A stretch of DNA of 64,000 nt from Odiellus spinosus. Taxonomy: Eukaryota; Arthropoda; Arachnida; Opiliones; Phalangiidae. The position numbers and the translations under genes are program-made. Of the stretch, positions 24,798-36,500 are shown piece after piece. Within the stretch, counting starts at the first letter, position 1. Each line of letters opens with the position of its first letter. The notes under the pieces are model-generated. The model searched no databases. It was given only the letters and a program-made list of their open reading frames with translations, and was not told the origin of the DNA. The stretch covers positions 10,782,183-10,846,182 of the forward strand of contig OY987238.1 in assembly GCA_963920705.1 (NCBI GenBank). The letters are read 5' to 3'.

Positions 24798-25137
24798 AAA
24801 TGACTCATCAGAGTCTAGCAGATCAATTTTATATAAACCTACTATTGAAAATCAATTGTTAAAAAAAAACTTTAATAAATTGGTCGGAGGGTTTGGAGCC
24901 ACACGTACACAGCGAAATTTCGGGCCAAATTACCAGTTGCGAATAACAATGGTAATTCTTTCACGCGAAGCTTTTAATGGATCAATTTACGAAATTTTGC
25001 GAGAGTACTCAAGTTATATGAAAATCGCGTGATCGTTTTGTTCTTCGCCGTCCTTTGGAAGTAAGGGAAGTTTTCACACCTTGATTTTCAATTATTGTCC
25101 AAACATTATGCAATCATAATGTTAGGACATTACAAGC

Positions 25138-25335
25138 ACTGTTAAAGGCTGAAATAATATGATTGGTTCGAATTTATATTTAATTTTTTTTTTCAAATTT
25201 TACCAAACTTAATTAATTTAGACACCAAAAACGTGTCTAAAAATTCTGAAAAAAATCTCAAATATGTTTTATGGCATTGTGATTCCGAAAATAAATTCAA
25301 AAGCTGTAGCTCCAAGTTTCCTTTTAAACAAAATT
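25138..25335 (+). repeat. dispersed repeat family R11, copy 1
   Basis: It contains GGCTGAAATAATATGATTGG, ACACCAAAAACGTGTCTAAA and GTGATTCCGAAAATAAATTC. The same ordered words occur at 34058-34217 and, inverted, at 50125-50335. A decayed piece is at 43130-43200. Class unknown. Confidence 0.6.
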
Positions 25336-26065
25336 AATCTCGATACGACAACCACAAGTAGTTTTAATTTTAATAGCATCTATTCTAGTTCAAAGTTCAA
25401 AATATTCGCGAACAAATTCTATAAACTTCAAGATTAAATCAAATTGACCAAACTCCTTCCAAGTTTTAATAGAAACTTCAAAGTCTTATCTATTATAAAC
25501 CAAGCAAAGTTTTATATATATAATGAGTCCTAACTTTCTCGGGCAAACCAAGGATAAACCAATATTTATATAAGGGGAAAAGGTATTAAATACATTAGGA
25601 ATATAACCCCTTTGTACGACTTTGGTTATATTACTTCCGTGACGAAAGACATTAGAGTTTAGTCTCCGGTAAAGGAGATGAATTCGTCAGATTAGCTCGA
25701 GACTCCTTCTACTAAAGGATGGACCTGTGTTTAATCTCTGTAAAGAGCGGGATAATCTAAGTATAGACCCACGTGGGCGCGCGGAAACTATAATTTCAGA
25801 TTGGCACGACTTAGCTAGCGCGCCCTCTTTAGCTAGGTCTCCGATAAACAGTTATTGTTCCGGATTTAAGGCGCTTAGAAATTGGATTTTACAAGTGTTG
25901 TATATATATTTAAAGAAAAGGTGGATGGCTGGATATAGATAGAGGTCAGTCAAGGCAATATATGCTTAAAGGTCAAATCTCACGAATTTAAATTTATTTT
26001 AATATAATCGAATTTTCTGTCGCAATGTCTCAGATGTCCAAGTTTTTAAAACGAAATAATGCGGG
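25336..26065. other. non-coding stretch
   Basis: No gene recognised. The 71-codon plus-strand frame at 25727-25942 has no family features. Confidence 0.45.
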
Positions 26066-26321
26066 TGACAATGAAGTGAGTCCGATTTTCTCAGTCCCTA
26101 AATATTCCGAAATTTGTACAGACAGGCGGCCAGGCTTAGTATATTCTTTCTAGAGTAAATCTGACTCGAAATCGCGACGGTCTGGCGAGACACTTTCCAT
26201 CGTTTCGCGTGAGATAGGGGAGAGTTGTTTTCAGTCGATACATTTTCACCCCCGTAAACGTCTAGAAAGTTCAGCGCAATATTAGCACCGCCTACTTAGT
26301 TCCAATCTCAACCGCTAGAGA
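26066..26321 (+). repeat. two-copy dispersed repeat R5, copy 1
   Basis: It shares long words (GACAATGAAGTGAGTCCGAT, AATTTGTACAGA, CCCGTAAACGTCTAGAAAGT, TCTCAACCGCTAGAGA) with 48312-48578 in the same orientation. I see no inverted ends. It is GC-richer than its surroundings but stops interrupt all frames. Confidence 0.65.
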
Positions 26322-26902
26322 AAAATGACTGATGTCGAAGGCTGTGATTGGTCCGATTTTTCACCTCATTTAAATTCAACTCTTACAATTTTTTATAAAT
26401 TGCTTTAGAAACCATAATATTATTTTGAATAATTGTGGAAAAAAATTCCTCGATTTTGTTTTGTTAGAATACTGGTATTTTCGTAAATAAAAGTAATTTA
26501 AATTTTATGATTAACTCCTATACATGTTCCCATAATAATAAACAAAAAATATCTGAAAACTATATCAAAATCGTGATTTTAACTAAGACTTGGCCTTAAA
26601 GGGGAAAAATGCTATGTATATAATGGTCTTTACGGAGGAGAGAAGATTAGACCTTCGCGCTATCTGCAGTTCAGGTCTCTCAAAGTTTAAGAGCTTTCCC
26701 AAGCGTAAAACTTCCTCTGATCCCCATTCTATACTCTCTTCCCAAAACGTCTTCGTTTTCCCTTAAAGGCTCATTCACAAGCGAGTGAAATATCCGAAGC
26801 TGAAAGAGCACATGGTTTCCTAGAAGCTCATTTTAAAACCAATTCCCATGCGAATGTTCGCATGCTGGGTTCAAAAACATAAATATATGAATTCTGATAT
26901 AT

Positions 26903-27218
26903 CAAGAATCCATTCAGGTTCCATAAGAATATGGTAGGGCCGCGATTCAATAACCATCCTCCCAAACTTTGTAGCAAAAGTTCGTCTGCTTCGAATCGAT
27001 TTTTCAAGTAAATCGCTCCTGACATCTATTATTAACCCGCGCCACTAACGACCTTGACATAATATTTTGGGTAATAAAAATGGAGCCGACCGAAAAATGA
27101 TCTAAGCGTACAAATGTTGCGAAAATTGCGGACGAACTTTTGTTACAAAGTTTGGGAGGATGGTACCAGAGGCTAAAGCTATGTTCCCATATTCTTATGG
27201 AACCTGAATGGATTCTTG
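26903..27218 (+). mobile_element. MITE family FB6 (316 bp), copy 1
   Basis: Inverted ends of about 30 bp, CAAGAATCCATTCAGGTTCC on the left and its complement on the right. Flanking direct duplication GATATAT at 26896-26902 and 27219-27225. A second inner inverted pair, CATCCTCCCAAACTTTGTA, lies further in on both sides. No transposase. Confidence 0.8.
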
Positions 27219-27225
27219 GATATAT

Positions 27226-28842
27226 ATATATATATTCTAGTTTTATTTGCATACTATGAGAAGGTATTGTTAACTATTAATGGTTTTAATCGAAATTAAA
27301 TATTAACCTGTTTATTCAAAACAATATAAACTTTAAGCACATTCCAAATTCACAACTTGATATACGTTTTGTGATGAATTAAACAAGATAGTCCGTGGAC
27401 CATCGTAGTTACGGAAACACGACGACTTGTAAATAACTGAACATGAGGTTAATAATTAACAATTAAGGCAATTAAACTTAATTTCCAATGAAATTTTGCC
27501 TCCATCTTAGGCTTGATTCACATATACACAAATATACAACCTTGAAAAGTATTTAAAATATCTGCACCTTTTTCAAAACTGGTTTTTCTATTTGAATTTC
27601 GGTTCTAACTAAAATATTTTTCGGTGGCATTTGATGTTAAAAATAGTTCGGAGCGCCTGGTCCACGGCTAGTTTCTCTTGATCCTTCAGATGTTCAACGT
27701 GTCTGCCCTTAAAGATCTTGATGGGAATCGTAGAAAGAAAAAAATTTGACATTTTGACACGGGGCGAAATTGCGCTTTTCAAAACATTGCTTGATCTGAG
27801 GAGGAAGTAGAGGGGTCATAAATGGGGGTGGGGTCAGATGATAGTAGGTAGAATCAAGTTTGTGTTTATAGTTGCACTGGTATTTATTTTATAAATTTTT
27901 GGAAAATTTTAAGGTTTTAAGACTATAAATATTTTATGTATTTGGAATATTAACAATGGACACATACCTTAATAGATAAACTAATTAACACTCTGGCGTT
28001 CCTAAACGTCCTCTAATTTCAAACAGTGGCAAACGTAGTAACTAATTTTCCGCAAGAAAAACCAATTTCACTACGTTTTTGCAATTTTTTTATCGCAAGA
28101 AGTCCGAGGTTTATATTGAAAATTCAATCGAGCCCTTTAATTTCGACCTAAAAAACACGCAACTGACCCTTAAAGAAGAAATATAAATATATATAGGAGC
28201 GAGAAAATGAAGAGTAAAAAGCGCAATGCTTCCTTCATTTGCCGTTCTAGTTTCTAGAGTTGAAATAAGTTTGAAATTTCAGTAACTTATCAAAGATAAG
28301 CTACCATTTTTATCTACGAAACAAAATCTTATAGAATTGTATGAAATCTTACATAGTACTTGTTGAAAACTTATCTTGATACTTACTGTAGACTCCTAGG
28401 CGCCATCCTCTTCAAAAAATGAATTTCAAGATAAATCGGAAAAATCTGAAAAAAGGTTTTTTCGTATATATAGAGACAAAGAAAAAAATAGGTTTTTTTT
28501 CTCTCTCTCTCTCACCATCTTTCTCTTTGCCCTAGAAATAAAAATAATTTTCAGATCAATACGAAAGAAGAAAAACAGTCTGTCTCAAAATCTGCCCTCA
28601 TCAAAAATAGCTGCCCCACCTAATTCTTTTTCAAAACGAACTCGTTTTTGATGATGCGATTTAGTTATTTTGAAGAAGTAGGATGTTAAAGGGAGAGTGA
28701 AGATAAAAAGCGATCAAAAAATAAGGAAATTTCTCTGACTTTAAAAAAAAAAAAAATGAAGATGATTTCAGATTTGGATATTCGATTAAAAGGAGTACAT
28801 CTGACTAATCAAAATACTCCCCTCTGAGAGCTTTGGCTTCGC
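27226..28842. other. non-coding stretch
   Basis: Contains a GCCGTTAGAGG-family repeat at 27955-28050 and a CT microsatellite at 28500-28513. No gene seen. Confidence 0.45.
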
Positions 28843-29224
28843 GCAACCTAGCAACAAGTGATTTTTAATCGATTCCTGATCGTTTAAATATGCCTAAGCC
28901 ATTAGTAAAAATTTAATTAGTGAATTTAAAACTTACTCATAAAATAGGCTTAGCTGGATTCAGGGAGATTCTGAATTCCTCGCGTATAATGTTATTGGAA
29001 GTCTCGTGGGAATCTCTCCTTTGTTCATTGATCGCTAGCCCTTATACGCGAGGAAAGCATGATCTCCATGAATCTATAGCTAAGCCTATTTTGATGGTTA
29101 AGTTTTAAATTGGTTTCTAGTTTTATATTTGTTTGTAATTTTCTTTCACTGATGGGTTAGGCATATTATAACGATAAGGAATCGATTAAGAAAGACTTGT
29201 TGTTAGCTCGCATTCTCCTTTTAA
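28843..29224. mobile_element. FB1 copy, left tip lost
   Basis: It starts inside the left end at GCAACCTAGCAACAAGTG and runs to CATTCTCCTTTTAA. The arms with ATAGGCTTAGCTGGATTC and AATCTATAGCTAAGCCTATT are inverted, and the core is type I-like. Confidence 0.7.
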
Positions 29225-29337
29225 AATCAAAGATGTAGCGTCTTTTAAGACAATGCTCAAAATCTGAATATTTTTTCCAAATATTTCCACAAATCAGCGA
29301 CATTTCCCGAATATTTTAATACTAGAACAAGTCTTAT

Positions 29338-29674
29338 CAGAAGCCGATGAAACCCTCCTTTGAAGTCTATTACTCCCGGGTCTTGTCTACCCCTCTCTGT
29401 ATGGGTTATTCTCAAAAGGCGCGATTCGTACGCCTCCTAACGGTAGATGTTTTCGGAGCGAGAGCTCGTCGAGCGAATATCTCTAGCAGCCTTGGAGTTC
29501 GTCCAAAAAACGTCATCGTTTGTGGAGAGAGAGAATTTCCAACTTTCCATAGACAGGGGGGATGAAGTAGGACCCCTTCTAACTCGTAAATTTGGGAATT
29601 TTACCCATACAGAGAGGAGCGCTATATGGAACATTGGAGTAGTAGACTTCAAAGGAGGGTTTCATCGGCTTCTG
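29338..29674 (+). mobile_element. MITE family FB4 (7-bp target duplication), copy 3
   Basis: A 337-bp copy with ends CAGAAGCCGATGAAACCCTC and the matching inverted end CATCGGCTTCTG. Flanked by GTCTTAT at 29331-29337 and 29675-29681. Confidence 0.88.
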
Positions 29675-29681
29675 GTCTTAT

Positions 29682-30196
29682 TTATATTATAAGTCAAATT
29701 TGTTTAAACAACATTTTATTCTTTCGGTTTTTTTCATTTTTTTTTTAATTTTTTTTCGTTAAACAATGGCCAAAACAGTTATTAAAGAAACGGGTAATAT
29801 TTTGTTTTATCAACGTTTGTTTGTTTATTCTTAAGTGTTTATTTTAATTTATATAATCGTTATGTTTATATAAGGTTATATTTGACAACTTTTAATTTCG
29901 TTTTCGTATTTTTCAATTTTTGATCGGCCGTTATTTATAATCTTCGTACAGCGTTTTTTTTCGTTTTTAATTTTCAAAAAAATCTCTTATTTAATCGCCC
30001 CTCGTTTTACATTATTGATAAAAAGTTTACGTCGCGCGACGATTCGCTTCCGTTGAAATCTTTAACACCCGCAATCAGCGGCGCAAAAACAAATTTTTAA
30101 TTCCATTTTTTTTGTTTTTGGCGTTAACTTTTTTTTTTTTTTTTTTTTAATTTGGTGGTTTTCTTTTTATTTCAAATTTTAGGGTTAACTTCCAAA
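29682..30196. other. T-rich non-coding stretch downstream of the receptor gene
   Basis: T-rich on the plus strand, so A-rich when read as the receptor 3' flank. Several further TTTATT words (AATAAA on the minus strand) occur, for example near 30166-30172. Confidence 0.45.
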
Positions 30197-30202
30197 TTTA
30201 TT
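30197..30202 (-). promoter_or_regulatory. candidate poly(A) signal, long receptor isoform
   Basis: AATAAA on the minus strand, 109 bases after the TAG of the distal terminal exon. Position and sequence fit; it is common in AT-rich DNA, so confidence is moderate. Confidence 0.4.
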
Positions 30203-30310
30203 TTCTGGTTTTTTTGTTTAAAAAATTGTTAGCGCGTGTGTCGCTACATTTGGCGAAGTTCGACTTTAAAACTCTCTCCCGTTCGACGGGAAGTTTCGAT
30301 CAAACTTCGG

Positions 30311-30520
30311 CTAAGAGTCGGCACTTTCCGCGTAGATGGGAGACTTCCGGAATTCCATCATTTGCAAAATGCCGTTCTCCTGCGGTAGTTCCATGGCGGG
30401 AACGTAAGTCGTGCCCGGAATACACTTTGAGCAATGTCGTCTGAGGGCCGGACGCTGACGAGATGAACGGCAACGGGCCGCGAATCGAAGTTCTTCCGCC
30501 ATCTCCGAACACAGCGATTG
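30311..30520 (-). CDS. receptor distal terminal exon (long cytoplasmic tail)
   Basis: After the acceptor TTTTGTACTACGCAG the exon reads 69 codons and TAG. It begins [18 protein letters not shown], which resembles the vertebrate GRIK2 tail just after M4 (Cys, then Met-x-Glu-Glu-Leu-Arg, then a basic Cys-containing stretch). It ends ESADS. Phase 0 matches both candidate donors of the upstream exon. GC content is clearly above the flanks. That match and the frame make it the most likely normal 3' end of the gene. Antisense and other-frame open frames here are shadows. Confidence 0.8.
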   Translation of the reverse strand, partial: QSLCSEMAEELRFAARCRSSRQRPALRRHCSKCIPGTTYVPAMELPQENGILQMMEFRKSPIYAESADS

Positions 30521-33500
30521 CTGCGTAGTACAAAAGATAATGTTCTACGTTTTATCATGCAGCGAGTTTCGCTCTTCCAATTACTCCACCGAACAACTAA
30601 CTAACATGCGGGTACCAATAGAAAAAAAAAAGTCGGTTTCATTCTTAAATCGAACATAATCTTGATATTTAATCTTTATTTTTAATTTTAATTTTATTAA
30701 ATGGAAAATGAAGAGGAAAAGGAAGTTATTTTATTGATTTTGCTTCGTAGCTTCTAAAATAAAAAATAACTTCATTTTCCTTTTCACCCTCCCTTTAAAG
30801 GGATATATCATTTAGATTAAGAAGAAAATATACGCGTGTTCTCCAAAATATTCTCCTAAAATCAACCTTAAATATTTTGAGAAATCCAGTACAATTTAAT
30901 GACGTCACGAGCTCTTGAGGCAAAAATATAGTTTGGTGCTTCAAGTCAAGCGAAGAATTTTGAATAGCATATATTAAATTTGGGGGCTTAACCTGGCAAA
31001 CTTTTAGAAGATTTTATATCTTATGGGAATTTATTAATTATAGTTTAAGATACGAAATTTAATTACATAGGTAAACTAAATTTTCATTCCATATTACTTA
31101 ATTTTAAGAAGCTGTATTACCCCAAAGAAACCCTAATTCCAAGAGAACTGAAATATCTAATATATTTATTTACCCTCAACACCCCATAAAAAGGTTTTTG
31201 ATGAAAAAACTGGGAATCTTGTGGGATATAATTTCAAATTTTCTTAATCCACCAAGTGGTCCCTAAACTATACCAATACAATCACTTTAAATTATTCTCA
31301 ATAAGAATGAAATTGACTAAGCTTATGTTCAAGAGTAGTTGGTAATTTAGCGAAAGCTGAGGCGGTTTTATACATGATGATATTCCTAGTAAGAATATTA
31401 CAAACTTCTCTTGAACATGCACGAGTAGTATTTAGGAAAATATCTGTATTTTTAAACCAATTAGAGCTATAATTAAGAATTCATGAAGATACAATTAACA
31501 ATTGCATCCTTCAAAAAGTCATTCCACCTCGACTTGGCAACACGTACAAAGAAAGGCTATCAGTGACCTATAGGATTTATTAACTTGGAGATAGAAGGAG
31601 CCTAACCTTATACGTGGAAGCTAATTCGATGTAAAATTCATTGTAGGCAATACTCTCGCAATATCAATCAAAATTGATATCCTTTTGGAGAATGTTAAAG
31701 ATTGAAATATCATTTTTGATAAGGATATTTTGATTTTAGCCAATAGCACGTTTGATAATTGAATCAGATGACTCTTAAACCTGGAATTTTTACAAACAAT
31801 TTCCCATTGAACTGATAAAGTTGGATTCACAGAGTGGTCGTGGCATGGAACATATAGTTGTCGGTTTATGTTCTGAACTGCGACCACTATGGGTTTCCAG
31901 CTTTAGAAGTAAGGAGATATATTTATTGAAGAAGGATCTCGTGATATCTCTTTCGTTCAACGAACGCTACAAGATTGCAAACCATATATGATCATGCAAG
32001 AACATTCCCTAAATCTAAATTTGTGAAGTAAAAATTTGGAATGGTTAATTTTAAATGACAAGTCTCGTGAAAATTCAAGTTTTTTTTGATATTAATAGTC
32101 GTAAAATAACAATTATTAATTGAAGCTATATTTGAATATGCAAAAAATCATTGAGTTCTAATTTAAAGTTAATTATTCAAAATGTTATACACATAAAAGC
32201 AAAATTAAATAAACTAAGTCTAGGACTAGACCGGCCTTCCTGCATCCGCCAATAAAAATCCATTTCCATGAGGTAATCTTCCTCACAGTCTGTAGGCTCA
32301 CGGTCTAGGTTAAGCAGAGCGAGGAAAAACTACCTCTCTTCTCTCCGCGCCGCAAACACGAACTGTTTTGTATTACTACGTTTTTCCTCTGGTCAGTTGA
32401 CAAAGGCCATGTCCTAGACTTTATACGATTTAATTTATTTTTGCTTAAATGTTAAAACTGTTTTAAATCTGACGCACGAGACTTGTCATTTAAATATTAT
32501 TGGGTTTATAAGTGTGATAAGTGTGCAACGTATCTCCTAGTTTCGTCAAACGCCGTTTATAACTTTATCGGGATGAAGGTGGTGTTGCGTGGTAGCAGTA
32601 GTGTTTGACGAAAGGAATCGTTCACTCACAATTACCCGATTGCTTTGCGCGTTTCTCTTGGAGTTCCAGCAGAATTCGAGGATGGCTGTTAGGATGGCAA
32701 GCGCCAATCCACACAGCAAAACTACAAAAACTCCGCCGATATTGTCCACTCCTAAAGCGTTGGCTTTACCGTCTTTACTTTTATCATCCCTGGTGCAAGT
32801 TAGACCGGGACTCTTCCACCATTTGTTGTATAAGTGTTGAATTACTCCCTTTTCCTGGAGATCTAAGATCGTTAGCGAGAGCTTGTCTCTCCACGGTGAT
32901 CCTTAATTCCGTTTTCGCGTAAAAACAAAGTCAAAAGATTCCCCGAAAGAAAATCGTTACTAATCGATGGAGCGTGCTTTAAGCCTAATGGTGTAACAGA
33001 AGTGAATTATTTCAAGTACTCATGTACGAGAACTGATTTGCGAAATTACAGAACGATTTGAAAAGTTAATTATATAAAATGAAAGGATTTTATAGGCTGG
33101 GTTGCGAGGTGTAGGATAATATAGGGCTTTAAAGGGAAAATGCAACCTAGCAACAAGTGATTTTTATTTTTGATTTATTACACGTTTAATATTGGTTTTT
33201 AAAACTTTTTACTATTGGATTAGGGGTATTTAAACGATAAGGAATCCATAAAAAAAATGACTTGTTTTTAGGTTGCATTCTCCCTTTAATGACGTTCGCT
33301 TGTGAATTGTATATTTTATAAATTGTATATTATTCTTTTTTAGGGCGGTTTGTGAGTTATTGGGTAATATGGTACTATTTTATGGTAATATGAGACTGCA
33401 TATCTTTGAAACTACCATATGTGGCTAAATATGATAATTTTTAAATTGTGATTGGATTAATAGAACGTTTGTGAAAGGTCATTTTATAGGATAATATAGG

Positions 33501-36500
33501 AATATGTGTATTACAGGATAATATGGGACCTTTTTTAGAACGTTTGTGAAACTATATAATAGGATAATGCAGGAATTTTAGTATAATAAGGGTACTAAAG
33601 AAAATATAAGTTATATTCTGTATCTGACAGTAACATTACTTTCGTAGAAAGATTTAAACATATGCTTATGCTTTCAATTAACCCGTATTTTTATGCCTTA
33701 TATATCCGTAAAAGGTTCGATTAATTTATGTTAATTACTCCGAGTAGAAATAATCATTCTAACCTTTGGGCGTTGCGATTCCGTATCCTTTGGAATCGAG
33801 CAACCCTCCGACTTGGGTAAGGTTGCAATCGCGTTGCACCATGAAGTCTAACATCGTCGACTCCATCAGAAAAGCGTAATTCTGAGACAAAACTCTGGCT
33901 ACCCCTTGCTCGTAAGAGCTAACGAAGACAGACGGCCTGCTTTCCATGTATCGCCACATTTTTTGATAAATCTCGATCTTTGAATCCTATATTTATATAT
34001 ATTGATATAGAAAGACAAAGAAACCAAAAATAATCAGAGCGAGCTATTCGATGAGATTCCTAAAATTTCACCAAACTTTAGAAATTAATTTAAACACCAA
34101 AAACGTGTGAGAAAATTCTCGAAAACGTTTTTTTTTTTTTTTTTTTCTTTTTTGGCATGGTGATTCCGAAAATAAAATTCAAAAGCTGTTCCATATTTAG
34201 CTGCAAGCTTCCCTTTAAAATAATATATAAGGTTATGAAAAACAAAAAAAGCAAATTCCAATTTTCTCTATGGAGGATCTGAGGTATTAAATATTTAAAC
34301 CTTTTCTATTCATATTTAGGAGAGGCTTAAAAATAAAAGCTGTTATTTTTCTTTGTTTTTCGATAATCTAGATTCAGAAATACAAAATCGAAAAACTTTC
34401 ATCAGTTTTTTATGTAGGCATAGATTAGGGCAAATATTTACTGGTCATGGCTACATCTATTGAGTATCATATATATTCTGTAATATTTTTCGTTGTATAA
34501 GGAGTTTCATATATATCTACAAGTCAAGTTTAATTCGCCTGACTTCCCCATATTTATACGTTTTGAAACTGTTTCCAAAGCTTAGAGTGTGAACGACGAT
34601 TTGGGAGAGAAATCTGGAAAACCACTTAGAGAAACGAGCGGTAAATTTAATTTACGGTCCCTTCGAAAAGCTCTTTTTAAAATTCCAGAAAAAATTGTCC
34701 ATTTGAATTTGTCATTCCTTTTCTCTCTCTCTCTCGCGAATGTACAATGGAAAATAAACGAGAATACGCTTTCTCGACGTTTGACAGATTTGGTTCATCC
34801 CTAACCATCCACGTGTGATATACGGCGTTAAAGTCGACTTGAAAAGACAATAGTACATTTCCAGTACTGATGGGGTACATGTAAATCCTACGTCTATATA
34901 GCAAAATTTTCGTTACAGCTGCTACCCATTTTAAAGGGAGGGTGAATTGTTGAAAATACCCTTTAAATGGATTTAAATTTTAATTTTAATCGATGTATAC
35001 TGTTAAAATAAACGTAAAAACCGTTTCAAAACTAACCAAAAGTTTCGTGGTAATTGATAGTTAATTATCAACATTGTGAACTGGACTCGCTAAGCCTAAT
35101 TCCGTTGAAAATGAATTTTAGTCTGGAAATATCGTATTAAAAATAAAAACTAAAGAGTGATATTTTAATTTTACCTGAATATCATCAGTAATTGTGTTCT
35201 TTGAAATAAATAAGAAATTACACTTCGACCCTAATTTCGCAGCTTTGGTAATGAACAGCGAATAACCACGAAACCTTTGGGGTGTTTTGTTAATGTTTAA
35301 GGCATATTTTAACAGTCTAAAGCAATTAAAAATAACTTCTTTTCGGCGCTAAAAAAATCTCAGTAAAAATTAGTAGTAAAAGCGAAGATTTCCATAGAGA
35401 CCTCTTTTTCTATATAAAATTTCCTAGACGTAAGCAGCTAGTATTAAATAAAGATATTAGCTGATTAAACCTGCGCAAAGGCTATGAATTAAATATCGTC
35501 GCTGTCTCAATTTTTAATTTTCGTAATAAAAAAACAACTCCTTTACCTTCCCTTTATGGTTGAGAATTATTACTTTTCATCCACCCTTTAAAATGGAATG
35601 TACTCCCAAGTGTCGCATCTCTTTCCTTTTACGCTATCCTTTCTAACACTCTTTCCCTATGGTATATATTCCTTATAAAATAAAATTCAGTTTTATAATT
35701 CAACACGCTCGAGCCTAGGTTGCCTATTTATTTGCAAGAATTAACCAATTTAGTTATGTAAGGCTAAAGGAAACGTAGCTTTCCTGGGGCTGAAAGTTCA
35801 ACCAGATTTTGACTGTAGTCCGAAACGCTTAAGTGCCAAGATTGCTTCGATTTGAAGCGTTTTACCAGATTTTGTCGCGTTTTTTAGAGAACCTTTTTTT
35901 TTTTCTTTCTTTCTTTTTATCCTTTACGAAACCTTTTTTATCGAGAATCTGATAAAATGACACTTTTAACATCTACTAGTATAAGGGATAAGAAATCCTG
36001 GTAGGGAAAGAGAGAGAGAGATGAGGCTAGAGCAGCTGTGAATTTTATCCAACTCAGTCTCTTCCTTGGCCAACATTTTCCACGCTAAAGCGTTTGACAG
36101 GGTTGTGTAGACGATAGGAACCAAAGTCAAGTTTTCATGTCAAATTCAAAAACCAAAGGACTAGTTCTATATAAAACCAAAGGACTAGTTCTATCAAGAA
36201 GCCATTCAGGTTCCAAAAGAATATGGGAGCATAGCTTTAGCCTCTGGTGCCATCCTCCCAAACTTTGTAACAAAAGTTCGTCTGCAATTTTCGCAACATT
36301 TGTACGCTTAGATCTTTTTTCGGTCGGCTCCATTTTTATTACCCTAAATATTATGTCAAGGTCGTTAGTGGCGCGGGTTAATAATAGATGTCAGGAGCGA
36401 TTTACTTGAAAAATCGATTCGAAGCGGACGAACTTTTGCTACAAAGTTTGGGAGGATGGTTATTGAATCGCGGCCCTCCCATATTCTTATGGAACCTGAA

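Larger units (their letters stand above)
30521..32545. other. receptor intron between the two terminal exons
   Basis: About 2.1 kb with the exon-side remainder. It holds an inverted pair around 30700-30785 (AAAATGAAGAGGAAAAGGAA against AACTTCATTTTCCTTTTCA) that could fold, and the repeat at 32226-32400. No further exon seen. Confidence 0.5.

Noticed and set aside
26828-27252. Similar open frames at 27.0 and 36.2-36.6 kb
   Set aside because: They come from the two copies of the 316-bp inverted-repeat element.
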